The position numbers were made by a program, and so were the translations under genes. Of a stretch of DNA of 64,000 nucleotides, positions 23,401-35,098 are shown one piece after another. Each line of letters starts with the position of its first letter. Positions within the stretch are counted from its first letter, which is position 1. Source of the DNA: Apophysomyces variabilis (Eukaryota > Mucoromycota > Mucoromycetes > Mucorales > Mucoraceae); assembly GCA_002749535.1 (NCBI GenBank), contig MZZL01000383.1, positions 62,001-126,000 of the forward strand, in the 5' to 3' direction. The notes under the pieces were generated by a model. The model was not told the origin of the DNA and searched no databases. It saw nothing but the letters and a program-made list of their open reading frames with translations.

Positions 23401-24739
23401 ACAGGAGAAAACACATAAAGATGTCGCTCATTACGGACCAAGCAACAATTGTAGTTCTCTGTCTTTGTAGCATTTGAAGTTTATATGTAGTTCCTTATTT
23501 TTTTTTTGCGAAAGATTAAAACCAAAAATGAAGTAGTATTTTTCGATCTCAATGCTTTAAAAATCTTTTCTCATTTTGATTTGCATATTCTATCTTCTTG
23601 CGGTTCAATGGCTTTGCTTGTTTGCTTTCAAATTGCATATCAAGCTTTCGAAACTCAGAAGCGATTGTAACCCATCTCAGGAAGTTTTGGTTACGTTCAA
23701 GCAGAATTGTACTACGTTATATGATCTAGTAACTGTTGGACTGGCAGATTGGGAAAACGACTATAATAACAAGGATTATAAAATGATAAATGGGGGTGAA
23801 GAGTCCGTAATGAAATCTGTCCTGTAGAAATATCTTTTTTAAGAGATCAGTGTTTTATTTCTTGCAAGAATGATGTTATAGCCCAGGTCGATGGAATAGA
23901 TGACTGTAACGCAGGGCCCATTTACTGGCGTTTCAGCTACACAAGATAGGAACAAGCGCATGCCGTTTTCTGACAACCTAGGTAAACAGGGAAAAAGAGG
24001 GAAAAAAGGGAGGATAAGGAAACGATATCCATGGTGACCGATGAGTCGGTAAGAAAAACTAGAATAGTTAAAATGGTCAAATGACGACGCCTACGAAAGA
24101 TGTAGATCCATAAAAGCGCGCTTACAATAAAAGATTAAAAAAAAAATTCAACACGAGTGGGTCACCGTGTGGCCGATAAATCTCTCATTGTCACACAATG
24201 TGGCTCAAGTTAAAATAGTTACCCGCATAGTCGGGTTAGTTTCCCCTGTTCTTAGAGATCGGGAAGCAGCGTCAAACGAAAAGAGTGGGAAAAAAAAACG
24301 TCCCATACTTACATCGTTTCTTCCCCATTGTAAATAACCTCTTAATTGGAAGGAAAATTGGAAACTGTCATATCAGTATTTTTAGTACGTAATTTTTAAG
24401 AATCTTCAATTAGTTCTTGGATGCTTTCCTGTTAATCGGATTGTTTATCAAAGGACACCACCCTGGCATTTTCTTTTTCATCATAGTTTGAGCTCAGCGG
24501 TCCCCGATAACATCTCCGATACAGGTTCCAATTGATTTTAAAGCATTTACAAGGTAACGTAAATTATATACACACAAAAGGGGGTCATTCTAGAAAGATC
24601 CAATCCACACCTAGTAATATAAGGACTACAATATATGAATACAATAGCAAAATGATGAGGGGCGGATTGCAGTTCGAGAACCCAACACGTTGGGTTAGCT
24701 TTGGAAAAAGAAAAAGGAAATATGTCTCCGTTCTTAAAA
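23401..24739. other. Intergenic, convergent 3' ends
   Basis: About 1.3 kb. A frame at 23576-23827 (83 codons) has no recognisable homology. Otherwise AT-rich, without features I can name. Confidence 0.45.
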
Positions 24740-26398
24740 TCAGCGTCTTCTGGGTGTCGCTGCCTTCGGTTTATGATACACATGACACTATGCACAGAAA
24801 AAAAAATTGGTTATTGCATAATCAAAGGCTTTTTTTTGGGTTCTGTTTACCTTGTGTGCATGGCGGTACCATAAGACACTATTCTTTCTTTTGACGTTGC
24901 TGACCGAAACCCATTGACGGCATTGATGACATAAACCTTCTACAAGGTCCTGATCCACCCACCTTGTTTCTAATGGTTGCATAAATTCTTTACCGGAGAC
25001 GGACGAGATACCATGGAAGAATTGTTTGTGGTACCTAAGAAAAACATTGATGAGGATCAGCGAAAAGAAGAATTGGGATCGGTTGACAGCTACTTACCAA
25101 AACGCACTATTCTTGAGTTGAAGCCATCTTCCAGGCTGGCATGTATCGCATAGACCTTCTTTTGACTGACCATTGTATCGCACCCATTGTGGGGTATACA
25201 TATCACCTGGATATCTCAACTTTTGGCGACGAGGTCTTGCTTCGGGATCAAATCTTGCTGCTTCCATGTCCTGGTAGGACATATCGGGGAAATCAGCGTC
25301 ACCGGGTTCGACTACTCCACCTACTTCTTCATCCTCTCCATCTTCTTTGTTTTTTCTTCGTTTAGACTTCATGGCGGCGAGTTGGGCATGCATAGCTGGA
25401 CTGTCTGCAGATGGTAATGGTAGTTTGTTTGGGTAGTAATAAGGATGAGCATGAGGATGCATGGATGGTGGAGGCGGGCCATTAACGAATGCATAAGGAT
25501 AATACTGGGGATGATCGATGGGATGTTCTCTTTTAAGACCGGCATCGGGGTGAGGTGATGGATGGGGAGCAAGTGGGTGAACCATGGGCATTGGATGTGT
25601 TGGGGGAGGAGGTTGCGGGAAGCGCGATACAGGTGCCAGTGGATGATATGCAGAGGGTTCTTGTCTTTGCTGCTGAGGCTGATGTTGTTGGTACATCATG
25701 TCATTCGGATGCGAAGGCGGAGCTTGTGCCATTGGATGAAAAGCACCTAGGGGATGATCTTGAGCTGTCTGATTTTGTGACCAGGATAGCTTAGATTTCT
25801 CTTCTTCAGGAGTTGTTGTTTGTTGAGAGGAGGCAAGATCTTGAAGAAAAGTGGAGCGCTCCACAAAGGAGGGTGGCATGGATTTCCATGACATATTTGC
25901 ATCATAGGAATACCGTCGTTCGCTTGAAAGGTTGGGTAGCGATGGTGATGGAACGGACATGTCATCTTGCGATTGGTTATCGCTTTCACCTTGGAGAAAA
26001 TTTAACATTTATGCGCATAAACGTGATCGTTACGGGTAACTTGGCTATTTACCTTTATCAGCTGGCAACCGATTGAAATTAGCCAAAAGCATAGCTGCCT
26101 CAATGGAGTTACGATGCTGAGACAAGTGGTAACTGAGTTGAGCTTCTGCTTCATCACTCAAACCCAGCAAACCGAGGACAGCCGGACTACTCTTGCGTTT
26201 ATCTTTGCGAGCTAATGCCACAGCTGGGTTCAAAAGCTCAGGGTCTGGCTTAGGAACAGATGATGGAGCGGTACTTGATGAGAGGCCAGGGGGAGGTGTC
26301 TGTGTTCTTTGCTCGGCTGATGACAAGTGGTTGGCGACGTCTGCATAACATAACGTGGAGGTTTCTTCCGAGCGTTGCATGTAACCTTGGGCATTCAT
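24740..26398 (-). CDS. Transcriptional regulator with Rua1-type C-terminal Zn domain
   Basis: Four exons (26398-26053, 25989-25098, 25034-24851, 24787-24740) sum to exactly 490 codons, giving 489 residues. The N-terminal two-thirds is low complexity: Ser/Pro-rich, then His/Pro/Gln-rich repeats (HPLAPHPSPHPDAGLKREH) and a basic patch (KSKRRKNKEDGEDEE). The C-terminal ~110 residues match the domain named after Ustilago maydis Rua1: YPGDMYTPQWVRYNGQSKEG, LCDTCQPGRWLQLKNSAFWY, HKQFFHGISSVSGKEF, LCHQCRQWVSV and a final WYRHAHKCH. The paired CxxC motifs and the terminal HxxKCH are the expected zinc ligands. The last His/Cys pair appears only after splicing out the intron at 24788-24850. Rua1 activates glycolipid biosynthesis genes in Ustilago; targets here are unknown. 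Confidence 0.85.
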
Positions 26399-28242
26399 GG
26401 AGCGAGTTAAAAAGCCACAGAGAGGGAAAGAAGAAAGGTAGAGGTAAAGAGAACGTTAACTGTAACAAAGGATAGTATTGAAGTAAAGAAGAAGTGCGGA
26501 CGACTTTTACGTTATTTTGCCTGAAAAAAAAAGTTTTTTTTCTTTTGGTCAAAATAAAGCAGGTTTTTTTGTTTTTTGCAGGTTCGTTCAAGCAAAAAGG
26601 CTTTTCAAATCAAGCAACAGAAAAAAAAACAATTTGGCCAGTAAGGTTCGAGAAAGCGGAACACAAGGAGTGACTGTTGCATTGCAACTGCTTCCATTTT
26701 TGAATGTCCCTCTTCCTACCATGACTATAACCTAAGTAACATAACATAGCAATATATACCGTCTGTACATAAATAATACTCATTCAATGAAATAAAGTCA
26801 TTGAAGACAAAAAAATTCTAATACTGCAGTGTAACTGAAAATTGCTGCATACGTGCGGAGTGCCATCTTGCTATGAATGTTTATCTCGAGCAGTTGAAAA
26901 GGAACATGCAAATGGAATTCACCTAATTATTTATCATACATGTTATGCGTATAATGTTATTCATTGGAAGGTATCATCCTCTGCTCTAAATGCACAACTG
27001 CTGTTTAATAATCCAGGCACCGATTCCGCTAATATCATGAACGGGCGGCATACGGAAGACTGTAAGTGCGAATAAACAGATCAGCTAAGCAATTGCCAAA
27101 AAAAAAAATAGGTTTACGCCGGTTATATTCCTTCAAAGTAATTGATCTGTCCTTCTACGGATGAATAATTTCTTTCTATACCTGAAGGCGAAATATGAAG
27201 TCGGCCATAATGGTCGTGAACATAGTAAGGTCTCATATGCAATCTTAACTTGTCTTACGACACGAGCCAAAAAGTATAACAAGCGGGTTGTATCAGGACA
27301 CTGAACGCCATAGTTTACGCTTCTTTCCTCTGATATAGTTATAGTAGCTCAACTACTGGTATTTGCACGAAGAATAACCATTCGTTTAGCTTTCCTTGTT
27401 AGATCGCTCGTGGGATGTCTCTTTACTAAATACGCTATAGGGTCACGTTACAAAGACCGCTAACACTAGGAAATGCTTAGGAAAACAATAATTTGCCGCA
27501 TTAAATCAGAAGATTAACTGCTGCTTATTCAGATATCCATGATCTGCTTTTCGTACTATAGTCAATCAAGTTATTCGAACGGATGTCTTGGGCTCCTGAA
27601 ACCGGCAGTTTTTAAGTCCTTTATAATTTCCACGCTCGGTTCGCTTTAACAAGTCAAAATGCTGAGCGGTTTTCGTATTTATGATCAGATATTTGGGGAA
27701 GAATATTGGCTGCTTACCTTTTGCAGCAATGTGTAACTCGTACTTGGAGAAGCAGAATGAAGAGGTTACCTGGATTCAGCTATCCAGTAAATCAATAGCG
27801 AGGAGGCATTTAACTTGCCTTATCTAACTCACATCTCTTGGTTTTGTACTTAATTAGTATATGTGCACTATGCTACGACAAAGATCTTGGGATGATTATA
27901 CGTATACTATAGGATCTCATCTAGGCCCGTTTTTACTGACGTAATCGGTTGCAAATAGCGTATCTCTTTTGGAAATATATGCGATTGCAGCCCATTCTCG
28001 CACATTCTCTGATTCCTTTCCATTTTTTTTATCCATGATGAAACAGTACACTCCTAGAGCATTAAATTCATTTCATGTAAAACGCAAACAAGTCAATATG
28101 AACTTGATAGACCATCATAGATCAAGGTTTTTAGTCAGCTTTTTCTTTGTTGCTAGTGAAAAATTCCAAAAACTTAGACCGTTTTCCATTCGGCGATTTC
28201 AGCTCTTATTGTTCTCTATCCAGCCTGATTTATAAATCGCAG
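26399..28242. other. Long intergenic region, divergent promoters
   Basis: About 1.8 kb between divergent genes. Bases 26480-26640 contain several A/T homopolymer runs near the Rua1-type gene start. Short frames at 26842-27075 and 27969-28235 have no recognisable homology. Upstream exons of the coiled-coil gene may lie near the right end. Confidence 0.4.
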
Positions 28243-29233
28243 GATGACACCGCTCATGGTAAGACAATGGTAGTATAGGTCAACGGCAACATAACATCAC
28301 GATTAGTCGACCAGGTCGAACCTCACGTGTATGAGCAGTTACTGGCCGAACAAACGAACAAGATTAAGGATATTGAGGTAAATACACCGAGTATCGCTTT
28401 GGACATGTTTCCTGACAAGTATTGGTTAGAAAAAGTTAAAGCAAGCTAGCCAAGGCCAACAATCTTGGCGACATAAGTGTCAACTGTTAGAAAATGAAAG
28501 AGACAAATATGAAGCATCCATTAAAGGTAAGGATCGAATTTTGTACAGTTGTAGAAAGGCTCAGTTGAGAAATAGCTCAGTACGAAAAAGAAAAGGAACC
28601 ATTGGAGACTGAACTTAAAGTGCTGAAAGATTCTCATATCGAAAAGATACAAGCCATGTCCAGCGCTCTAGCCCAATTACAGCAAAAAGTGGCATCACTG
28701 CAAAATCAATTGAAACAACACGGCATTACAGAAGGTGATGTAGCTATGACATATGATGATAACCTGACCTGTCTTGCAGAATACTCAGATAACCAACGAG
28801 ACATTTTGGTTTTGGACGTTCGACATAAAGAAGATGCAGAATTTATCAAGGTAAAGACGAGAAAGTTTAAGATAAATGACCATTGGGCTTTTACTCAATG
28901 CCTATTCCAGGATGCTTACCATAAAGCCATGCTTGACCAACCAAATCCAAGCCACACTCTATGGTCTAGTGTCCAAGTACGATAAGTGAACTCGTTTTCT
29001 TTTGGTTGCCACACCTGTACTAATGAAGCTCTGCCAATGGAAAGACCAATATGGTAGGTTTACAGCGCGAAATAGATGTGTTTCAGGCATGGCGAACAAT
29101 GGCCAACATTCCAGCGAGTGATCTGACTCGATTAGCACGAGGAGATGATCGATCGTCGACGCATAGTGTCAGTAGTATCCGTAAAGCGTTGTTTGGTCGT
29201 AAAACGTCAGGAAAACGTAAAACTAATAACTAA
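28243..29233 (+). CDS. Coiled-coil protein of unknown function (5' end unresolved)
   Basis: I do not recognise the family. Exons join in phase as: DDTAHVDQVEPHVYEQLLAE (from 28243), KLKQASQGQQSWRHKCQLLE, then AQYEKEKEPLETELKVLKDS and LQQKVASLQNQLKQHG, a long coiled coil of about 120 residues. A compact segment follows (YDDNLTCLAEYSDNQRDILV, then DAYHKAMLDQPNPSHTLWSS). The last intron (gtacga...tttacag) restores SSVQREIDVFQAWRTMANIP, and the protein ends in a Ser-rich, basic tail (IRKALFGRKTSGKRK) with stop at 29231-29233. The first visible exon starts at an acceptor (cgcag) without an ATG, so upstream exons are missing from my model. Cytoskeletal or kinetochore-type proteins often look like this, but I see no diagnostic motif. 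Confidence 0.55.
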
Positions 29234-30081
29234 AAGAATGAACTTTTTCATGCAAAGTTGGTACTTGATTAGAGTTTGATTGTTTCTGACTCATATTTTG
29301 TATGTGTCTTTCAAGCAAACGTACTTTTGACTTTGTTCTTCGGGCCATCAATGACACAGAGGCTTTTCATGCGTCAAAATTTCGAAAAGTGGTCACGAAT
29401 TCATTTTCCGAATAAAACCGGCGAATGAATTAAAGAAAGTCTGAAACAGCCACGTCATCAAACCAAAGGGAGAGCGGGCAATCTCTATTTTATAGCCTTT
29501 TTGTCGGCAAAAAATTCTTTTTTTTTTGTTTTTACAATTTTTTTTCTCTTCACCTTACTCTCTTTTCGGCTACAACGTTTTTCCGGCCTTATCCCAAACT
29601 CAACAAGAAATTCGTTTTACAGTCGCCTGCTTTCCACCCAACTTCTCAGCCTTATTTTCGACATAAAACTCAAACAACCCGCGAACTATTTTTTATATTT
29701 TTCGCACCCGCCGCCAAGAAAAGAAAGTAACGTAAGTGCAAAATTTTTTTTTTTCATTGCCAGTCTCTTTTTTTTTTTTACGTTGGTGTTATGTGAAAAG
29801 GAAAAGGAAAAAGAAAAAAAGAAAAAAAAAAGCCAAAGAGTCCTATACTTGTTTGACTGTTTAGGTGTCCTTTTTTTTTTTTGGTTTCTTTTTCTTTTGG
29901 TGGGTGTGCGCTGCTTTATGTGTCACACTTTGATTCAACCCTCAGCTTCTTTTTTTCTTCTTTTCTCATGGCATCTAATTCTCGTACCACATGGGTGAAT
30001 GACAAACTGATCGGATTCTTGCACGTTTAGTAATCTTCGCATCTTGACCCAATTTGTTCATCGCCTTTTTATTCTCCCATC
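29234..30081. other. Intergenic; pyrimidine-rich promoter of the BET gene
   Basis: About 850 bp dominated by T and C tracts (29510-29980), with several poly-T runs of 9-12 and one A/G block near 29800-29830. No gene beyond a low-complexity frame created by these tracts. Confidence 0.55.
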
Positions 30082-32416
30082 ATGGCAAACGGGCTGAATA
30101 TTGAAAACCATCCTTCAGCAGAACAAGTCTTCTCAGAAACTGGGTAAGTCCTCTTCTTTCTATTTCTCACAAAGTACCCTCAACCAACAGGGGTGGGTGG
30201 TGTTCCAAAAAAAAAAAAACAACGCGTGATACGCGTAGAACGCGTGTAGGCTTTTCACTTACCGAATCATTACTGTAACACTATATAGACATGGAAAGAC
30301 GTTAGCAGACGAAGCCGAACATGAAACTGAGTTGAAGAAACCAAAACTGGAAAACAAGCCAAAATCGAATAATGCCCTACCCTCTCCTGCCGCGGAACCT
30401 CCGTCTATCTCAAATAGTGGAAACAAAGAACCTTCATCACCGCATACTGCCAAGGTTAGAAAACAGGTAATTCGAGCCGACTCGAATTGTAAAAACGGGT
30501 AAGCTAGAACGACATTGTAGAATGCGAGAACGGCATCCCCATCTCCAATCATACCGACAGGACATACGCATATGACGCGCGATCAGTTAAAATACTGTGG
30601 AGCGATAATGAAAAACCTGAAGAAACACAGAGATGCAGCACCTTTCCTTCATCCCGTGGATTACATGAAATTGAATGTACCTGATTACCCTAAAATTATC
30701 AGAAATCCAATGGATCTAAACACAATCGATCGCAAGTTGAATAACTGCCAGTATGATTTCGTGGATGACTTCGTTGCGGATGTACGACTTGTATTTAATA
30801 ACTGCTACAAATTTAATGGTCCTGAAGCAATGATATCAATGCTGTGTCAAAATGTTGAGTCTGCCTTTGAAAAAAGTCTGCGGCAAATGCCACCATCTAA
30901 AGAGGTAAAGTCTATTTCCTCCCTGGCCGGAATCTTATCCCGTCTTTGCCTCCTAACGGATGGTATCTTTGTAGCCATCACCGCCCTTAAGCAATTCACC
31001 AGTATCTATTGACGATAAATCAAAATATATGGATGACAGAGCAGTGATGGGAAAGAAAAAGTCTACAAAAGTCATGTCACCGCCACCATCAATTCGACGC
31101 ATCTCTGAAGATGGACGACCAAAGCGAGAAATTCACCCGCCACCCTCAAAGGACTATCCCGAACCAATGACCAAAAGACGTAACCCGCGAAAGAATGACT
31201 TGCAGATGAAATTCTGTGCACAGACATTACGGGAGATGAAGAAATCAAAATACAGAGACATTAATTATCCTTTCCTGGCACCTGTTGACATCGTCGCGCT
31301 CAATATTCCCGATTATCCTACCATCGTGAAACACCCCATGGATCTATCTACTATCGAACGTAAATTAAATGACGGAGATTATGCCACACCCGAAGAATTC
31401 GAAGAGGATGTACGATTGATGTTCAATAACTGTTACCTATACAACCCACCTGTCACCCCTGTTCATAAAATGGGAAAAGAGCTTGAAAAAGTATTCACCG
31501 ATAAATGGAAACAGAAACCAGAACCAGCACCACGAGAACCCGAGCGTAACCATGACGATTATGATGAGGACCTGGAGTCAGAAGAAGATGGTAAGTGATG
31601 CTTAATGGTGGTTGAGACACATAGGCTCCAACATCAGCCTTCTTTTTTCTCTTTTCACTTGTCAGATCGGGACCAAAAGATTGCAGAACTTGAACGACAC
31701 ATTGCCACCATTTCACAGCAAATTGCATTTATGAAATCATCAAAGAAAAGAAAGGCCGATCGGTCGCCGGGCAAAAGTAGAACGAGTCGACCGCTTTCCA
31801 AAGATAAGAAACCGACGGAGAAGAGGAAGCGCCCGGCTCTGAAACGCAAAGAAGAAGAATTACCAGATTTTACCTTTGAACAGAAGAAAGATCTTAGTGA
31901 ACGAATTAATAACCTGACGGGGGATCGCCTGAATACGGTAGTTAGCATCATTCAAAGCTCGATGCCTAATCTGGACGGGGTAAGTACAATTCAGGAGAAG
32001 AAAATTTCTTTTTAGTCGCAGTGATTGATCGGGTTTCATTGAATAGCAAGGGCAAGAAGAGATTGTGTTGGATATTGACGCATTGGATCGAAGGACTTTG
32101 CATCGACTGCATGAGTTCGTTACCGGCAAAAGTTTGGTCCCACATAAACGATCGCCAGTTCCGAAGAGGCCTCGAACTCATTATTCTGAGGAAGATGCGG
32201 ACAGAAAGATCCAAGAGTTGGAGAAAACACTCCAAAAGTTCAATGAACGATCTGGGTCACAAAGCTACTATGGTAATACTTATTCATTGGATTGAATTTT
32301 TGCCTGACATTCGGTATTTAGATAATGCACGAGGAAATGCTTCATCCAGCGACAGCGAATCTGACAGTTCCTCTGGATCGGAATCCGACGATTCTGGTAA
32401 TAGCAGTTCCGATTAG
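30082..32416 (+). CDS. BET double-bromodomain protein (Bdf1-like)
   Basis: A nuclear reader of acetylated histones with the full BET architecture. Exon 1 (30082-~30144) encodes [20 protein letters not shown]. Bromodomain 1 (about 30580-30905) has [40 protein letters not shown] and the acetyl-lysine Asn in [11 protein letters not shown]. Bromodomain 2 (about 31200-31510) has [40 protein letters not shown] and [10 protein letters not shown]. An acidic linker and the short coiled coil [20 protein letters not shown] follow. The NET domain is at 31860-32145 ([19 protein letters not shown] and [20 protein letters not shown]), then a basic KRP patch and the Ser/Asp tail [19 protein letters not shown]. 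At least seven exons. Stop TAG 32414-32416. Its yeast relatives Bdf1/Bdf2 work with TFIID; that role is inferred here. Confidence 0.95.
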
Positions 32417-33681
32417 ACGTAGATACCACATTTGTTGTTCGCTGTTGTTCTTCGCAAAACAAACAAGAAAACAAAAAAATCCAAAAAAAAACCGAAAAAA
32501 AGGAAAACCCCGGAAAAACTCGGAAAGATGATTCCATTGTATCAAGTTCTTGCCCACATTTTTCATAAAACCATCAGATTCTTCGATCTCAGAAATTTGA
32601 AGATGATCGTCAAGGGACAAAGGAAGAAGTGGTCATGATGTGTCTAGGTTTCTGAAACTGACAACCCCGTTGCCAGGGACCACTTCCGGTTGGGTAATTG
32701 TCGGGCTTCATCCTATTTGCGGTCCTTGTTCTTTGCGAGACTCCGGCAGGAAATATTACTTTACCTGAAAGAAAAGGTCGTGTGCAACAGTTACGCATAA
32801 ATATGTACGAAATAACATAAGAGACAACGTGTCAGTGATTGGTGCTATCATGCATAAACCACTGCTCGGGTTTGGCGAGACAGAAACCTGCTTCTATCAG
32901 CAAGAGAAAGGATTATTGAGACATGCCAGGCTGCATGACCAATGCTGCATAAACGTTCTCATGTTAATATCGTGTTTCTGTTCACTTATCAGTTGTGCCA
33001 CTCCATGTAATAAAAAAGACGCAGTCAATAACTTACCGTGTTTGTTGGCCATCGAAGTTGATCGAGTCTATATCCACTTATTGACCAATATATAAAAAGT
33101 CCTCTATTTCCGGAAAGACTACTTTCCCCTTTTAATTTGATTCTAATTTAAAAGTCTTGAGCGTTGTAACCGGGCAGTGTTATCCATTCTATATTATCAG
33201 ATATATGTGGCTATCCATACATACAGTGAGCCAGAGCCCCCCCCCCCTTTTTTTTTTGGCAGTGTCGCTATTCATACGCCATGATGGTTCATGTTCCGAC
33301 CATCAAACACGTTCACCTGTGGAAAATCCGGGATAAGATATCCAGTCATGAACATAAACAAACGTATTGTGACACTTATCAATGCTGGGTTTTCATCTAC
33401 CATACCTATGATGGTAGACCCATGCACTTATATTCAGCGAGAAATGCTCAAGTTACGATGAAGTAACCATCCGCTGCCACACTCTATACGTAATACAGCA
33501 GAATAGCATCGTCTCTTCTGCTTATATAAAAAAGTATTTCTTAGCTGTGTCTTTATTCAGAAGGAGGCAATTATCCGAGAGCAAAAAGGCTGGTGTTTCC
33601 CTGCTGGTTCAAGAAACATAGAAATAGCTGTCCATCGCATCGATGGTCACTGTTACCAGATACATTTTAATCTGGTTATTA
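32417..33681. other. Intergenic, convergent 3' ends
   Basis: About 1.26 kb. It holds an A-rich block near 32455-32510 just after the BET stop codon and a poly-C/poly-T tract at 33237-33257. No gene recognised. Confidence 0.45.
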
Positions 33682-34727
33682 CTAATGCTTGGGTCGGCTA
33701 CCGCTGCGGTGAACGGGCGACACGCTCCGGCTACGCGAATAACTGTCGTAGCTTCTGCTTCTACTTCTGGAATAGTCAGGTGATCGGCTGCGCGAATAGG
33801 AAAATCGTCTTCTGTTGCGACGTGCTGCTGGTGAACGGCTGCGTGAGTATGGACTGCGTTTTCTTCCGCGGTGTCCAGGCGGTGATCTTGATCGGGGATA
33901 ACGTCTTCCAGATCCAATATAAGAATCTCCTCCTTCACGACGTCCAGGAGGCGGGCCACCACGTCTACGATACGACGCTGGAGCTATCCGAATAATGGAC
34001 ATGAGTAAACGCATTGGACAAAGAAAGCTATAGAAATAACAAGAAAGCGGTGTGAAAACCAGCGAAGCGAATACACTTACATCTGCGACGCTCAGGAGAA
34101 GGACTAAGACTGAGAGGACGACGAGATGGGGCGATAGTGCAAGTTAAGGATTTACCATCTAGCTGACCCTATCCCCTCTATGGTTAGCCAATCATAGAGT
34201 AAACGAAGCTCTTGTTTTTTTTTCTTTACCCCATCCATATGCAGAATGGCATTATCGGCCGCTTCTTTACTGTCATATTCCACGTACGCCTTGCCACCAT
34301 GAAGGTTCACTAAAACAATAACAATAAAAAGAAATTAAGCACTCATAAACTCTTTCTAGACAAAGTGATACATGTACCAGCAGGCTTTGTTGGTAAGTCG
34401 ATATCGCGGATAGTGCCAAACTGTGAGAATATCTCTTTGATATGTGCTGCCGAGACATGTCGCGTCAAGTTTTCCACCAACACAACGTTGCGTAGTGCTG
34501 GAGAAGGGCTCCGCCCTCGATGACTACTACGACCAGGTCGTGGTGAACGGGAACGACTACGAGACGAATAAGAAGCAGAACGAGATCGGCTGTACGATGA
34601 CAGTCGTCGGCGTGGAGGCGAGGGTGATCTGGAACGCGGAATAGCAGAGACAGCAGGAGGCCTGTCAAGAGAAGAAAGAGTCGTTAACAAATAAAGAGAG
34701 CTGTTGCTGTTACTTCAAGTATCGCAT
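33682..34727 (-). CDS. RNPS1-like SR protein (RS-RRM-RS)
   Basis: An RNA-binding protein with one RRM between two RS-rich regions, the layout of RNPS1, a peripheral exon-junction-complex and splicing factor. Exon 1 is only 14 nt (34727-34714): ATG CGA TAC TTG AA joins through gtaacag...ttgacag to give MRYLKPPAVSAIPRSRSPSP. The RRM starts with VVLVENLTRHVSAAHIKEIF (RNP2 VLVENL), followed by SQFGTIRDIDLPTKP. After an intron, NLHGGKAYVEYDSKEAADNA carries RNP1 (GKAYVEY), and ILHMDGGQLDGKSLTCTIAP closes the fold; this HMDGGQ.DG segment is specific to the RNPS1 type. The C-terminus is RS-dipeptide-rich and ends in RSGSRPKH (stop 33682-33684). An out-of-frame ATG lies 4 bases upstream of the chosen start. 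Divergent from the Reb1/TTF-I-like gene. Confidence 0.85.
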
Positions 34728-35098
34728 ACATGAGATCGATCGGTCGGTGAGACACAAAATGCTTATGCGCAAGTATAAGGGACTGGATCCACAGAGAGAC
34801 CCAAGGCAGGCTCTCAGCCTTTCGAAGTCACGGTTGTGTCACGGTTGTCAGCTTCCGATCCACTTGAACAGCAAAAGAAAGGTACATAGCTAGATTATCC
34901 GTTATTCCAGGAACTCTTCTTTAAATACGAAAAGAAGTAAGTTTGGTAGTGCAACAAAGAAGAAGGGCTTTTTTCTCCAGGAAAAGGTATTATACGTCCT
35001 TGTCGTGTCAAAAGCTCGAAAAGGGTTGGCGGCGGTGATTGAATCATTTTTGTTCTTTTAAGCAAAAAGACGATCTCTTCTCTTTCTCCACCGAATAC
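34728..35098. promoter_or_regulatory. Shared divergent promoter
   Basis: About 370 bp separate the start codons of the RNPS1-like (-) and Reb1/TTF-I-like (+) genes. A direct repeat (gtcacggttgt, twice at about 34829-34849) sits in the middle. No TATA box is obvious. Confidence 0.4.

Noticed and set aside
29501..29998. 165-codon plus-strand frame
   Set aside because: Built from poly-T and poly-A tracts (Phe/Lys runs) in the promoter of the BET gene.
32829..33095. 88-codon plus-strand frame
   Set aside because: Cys/Leu-rich chance frame between two convergent genes; no homology or splice context.
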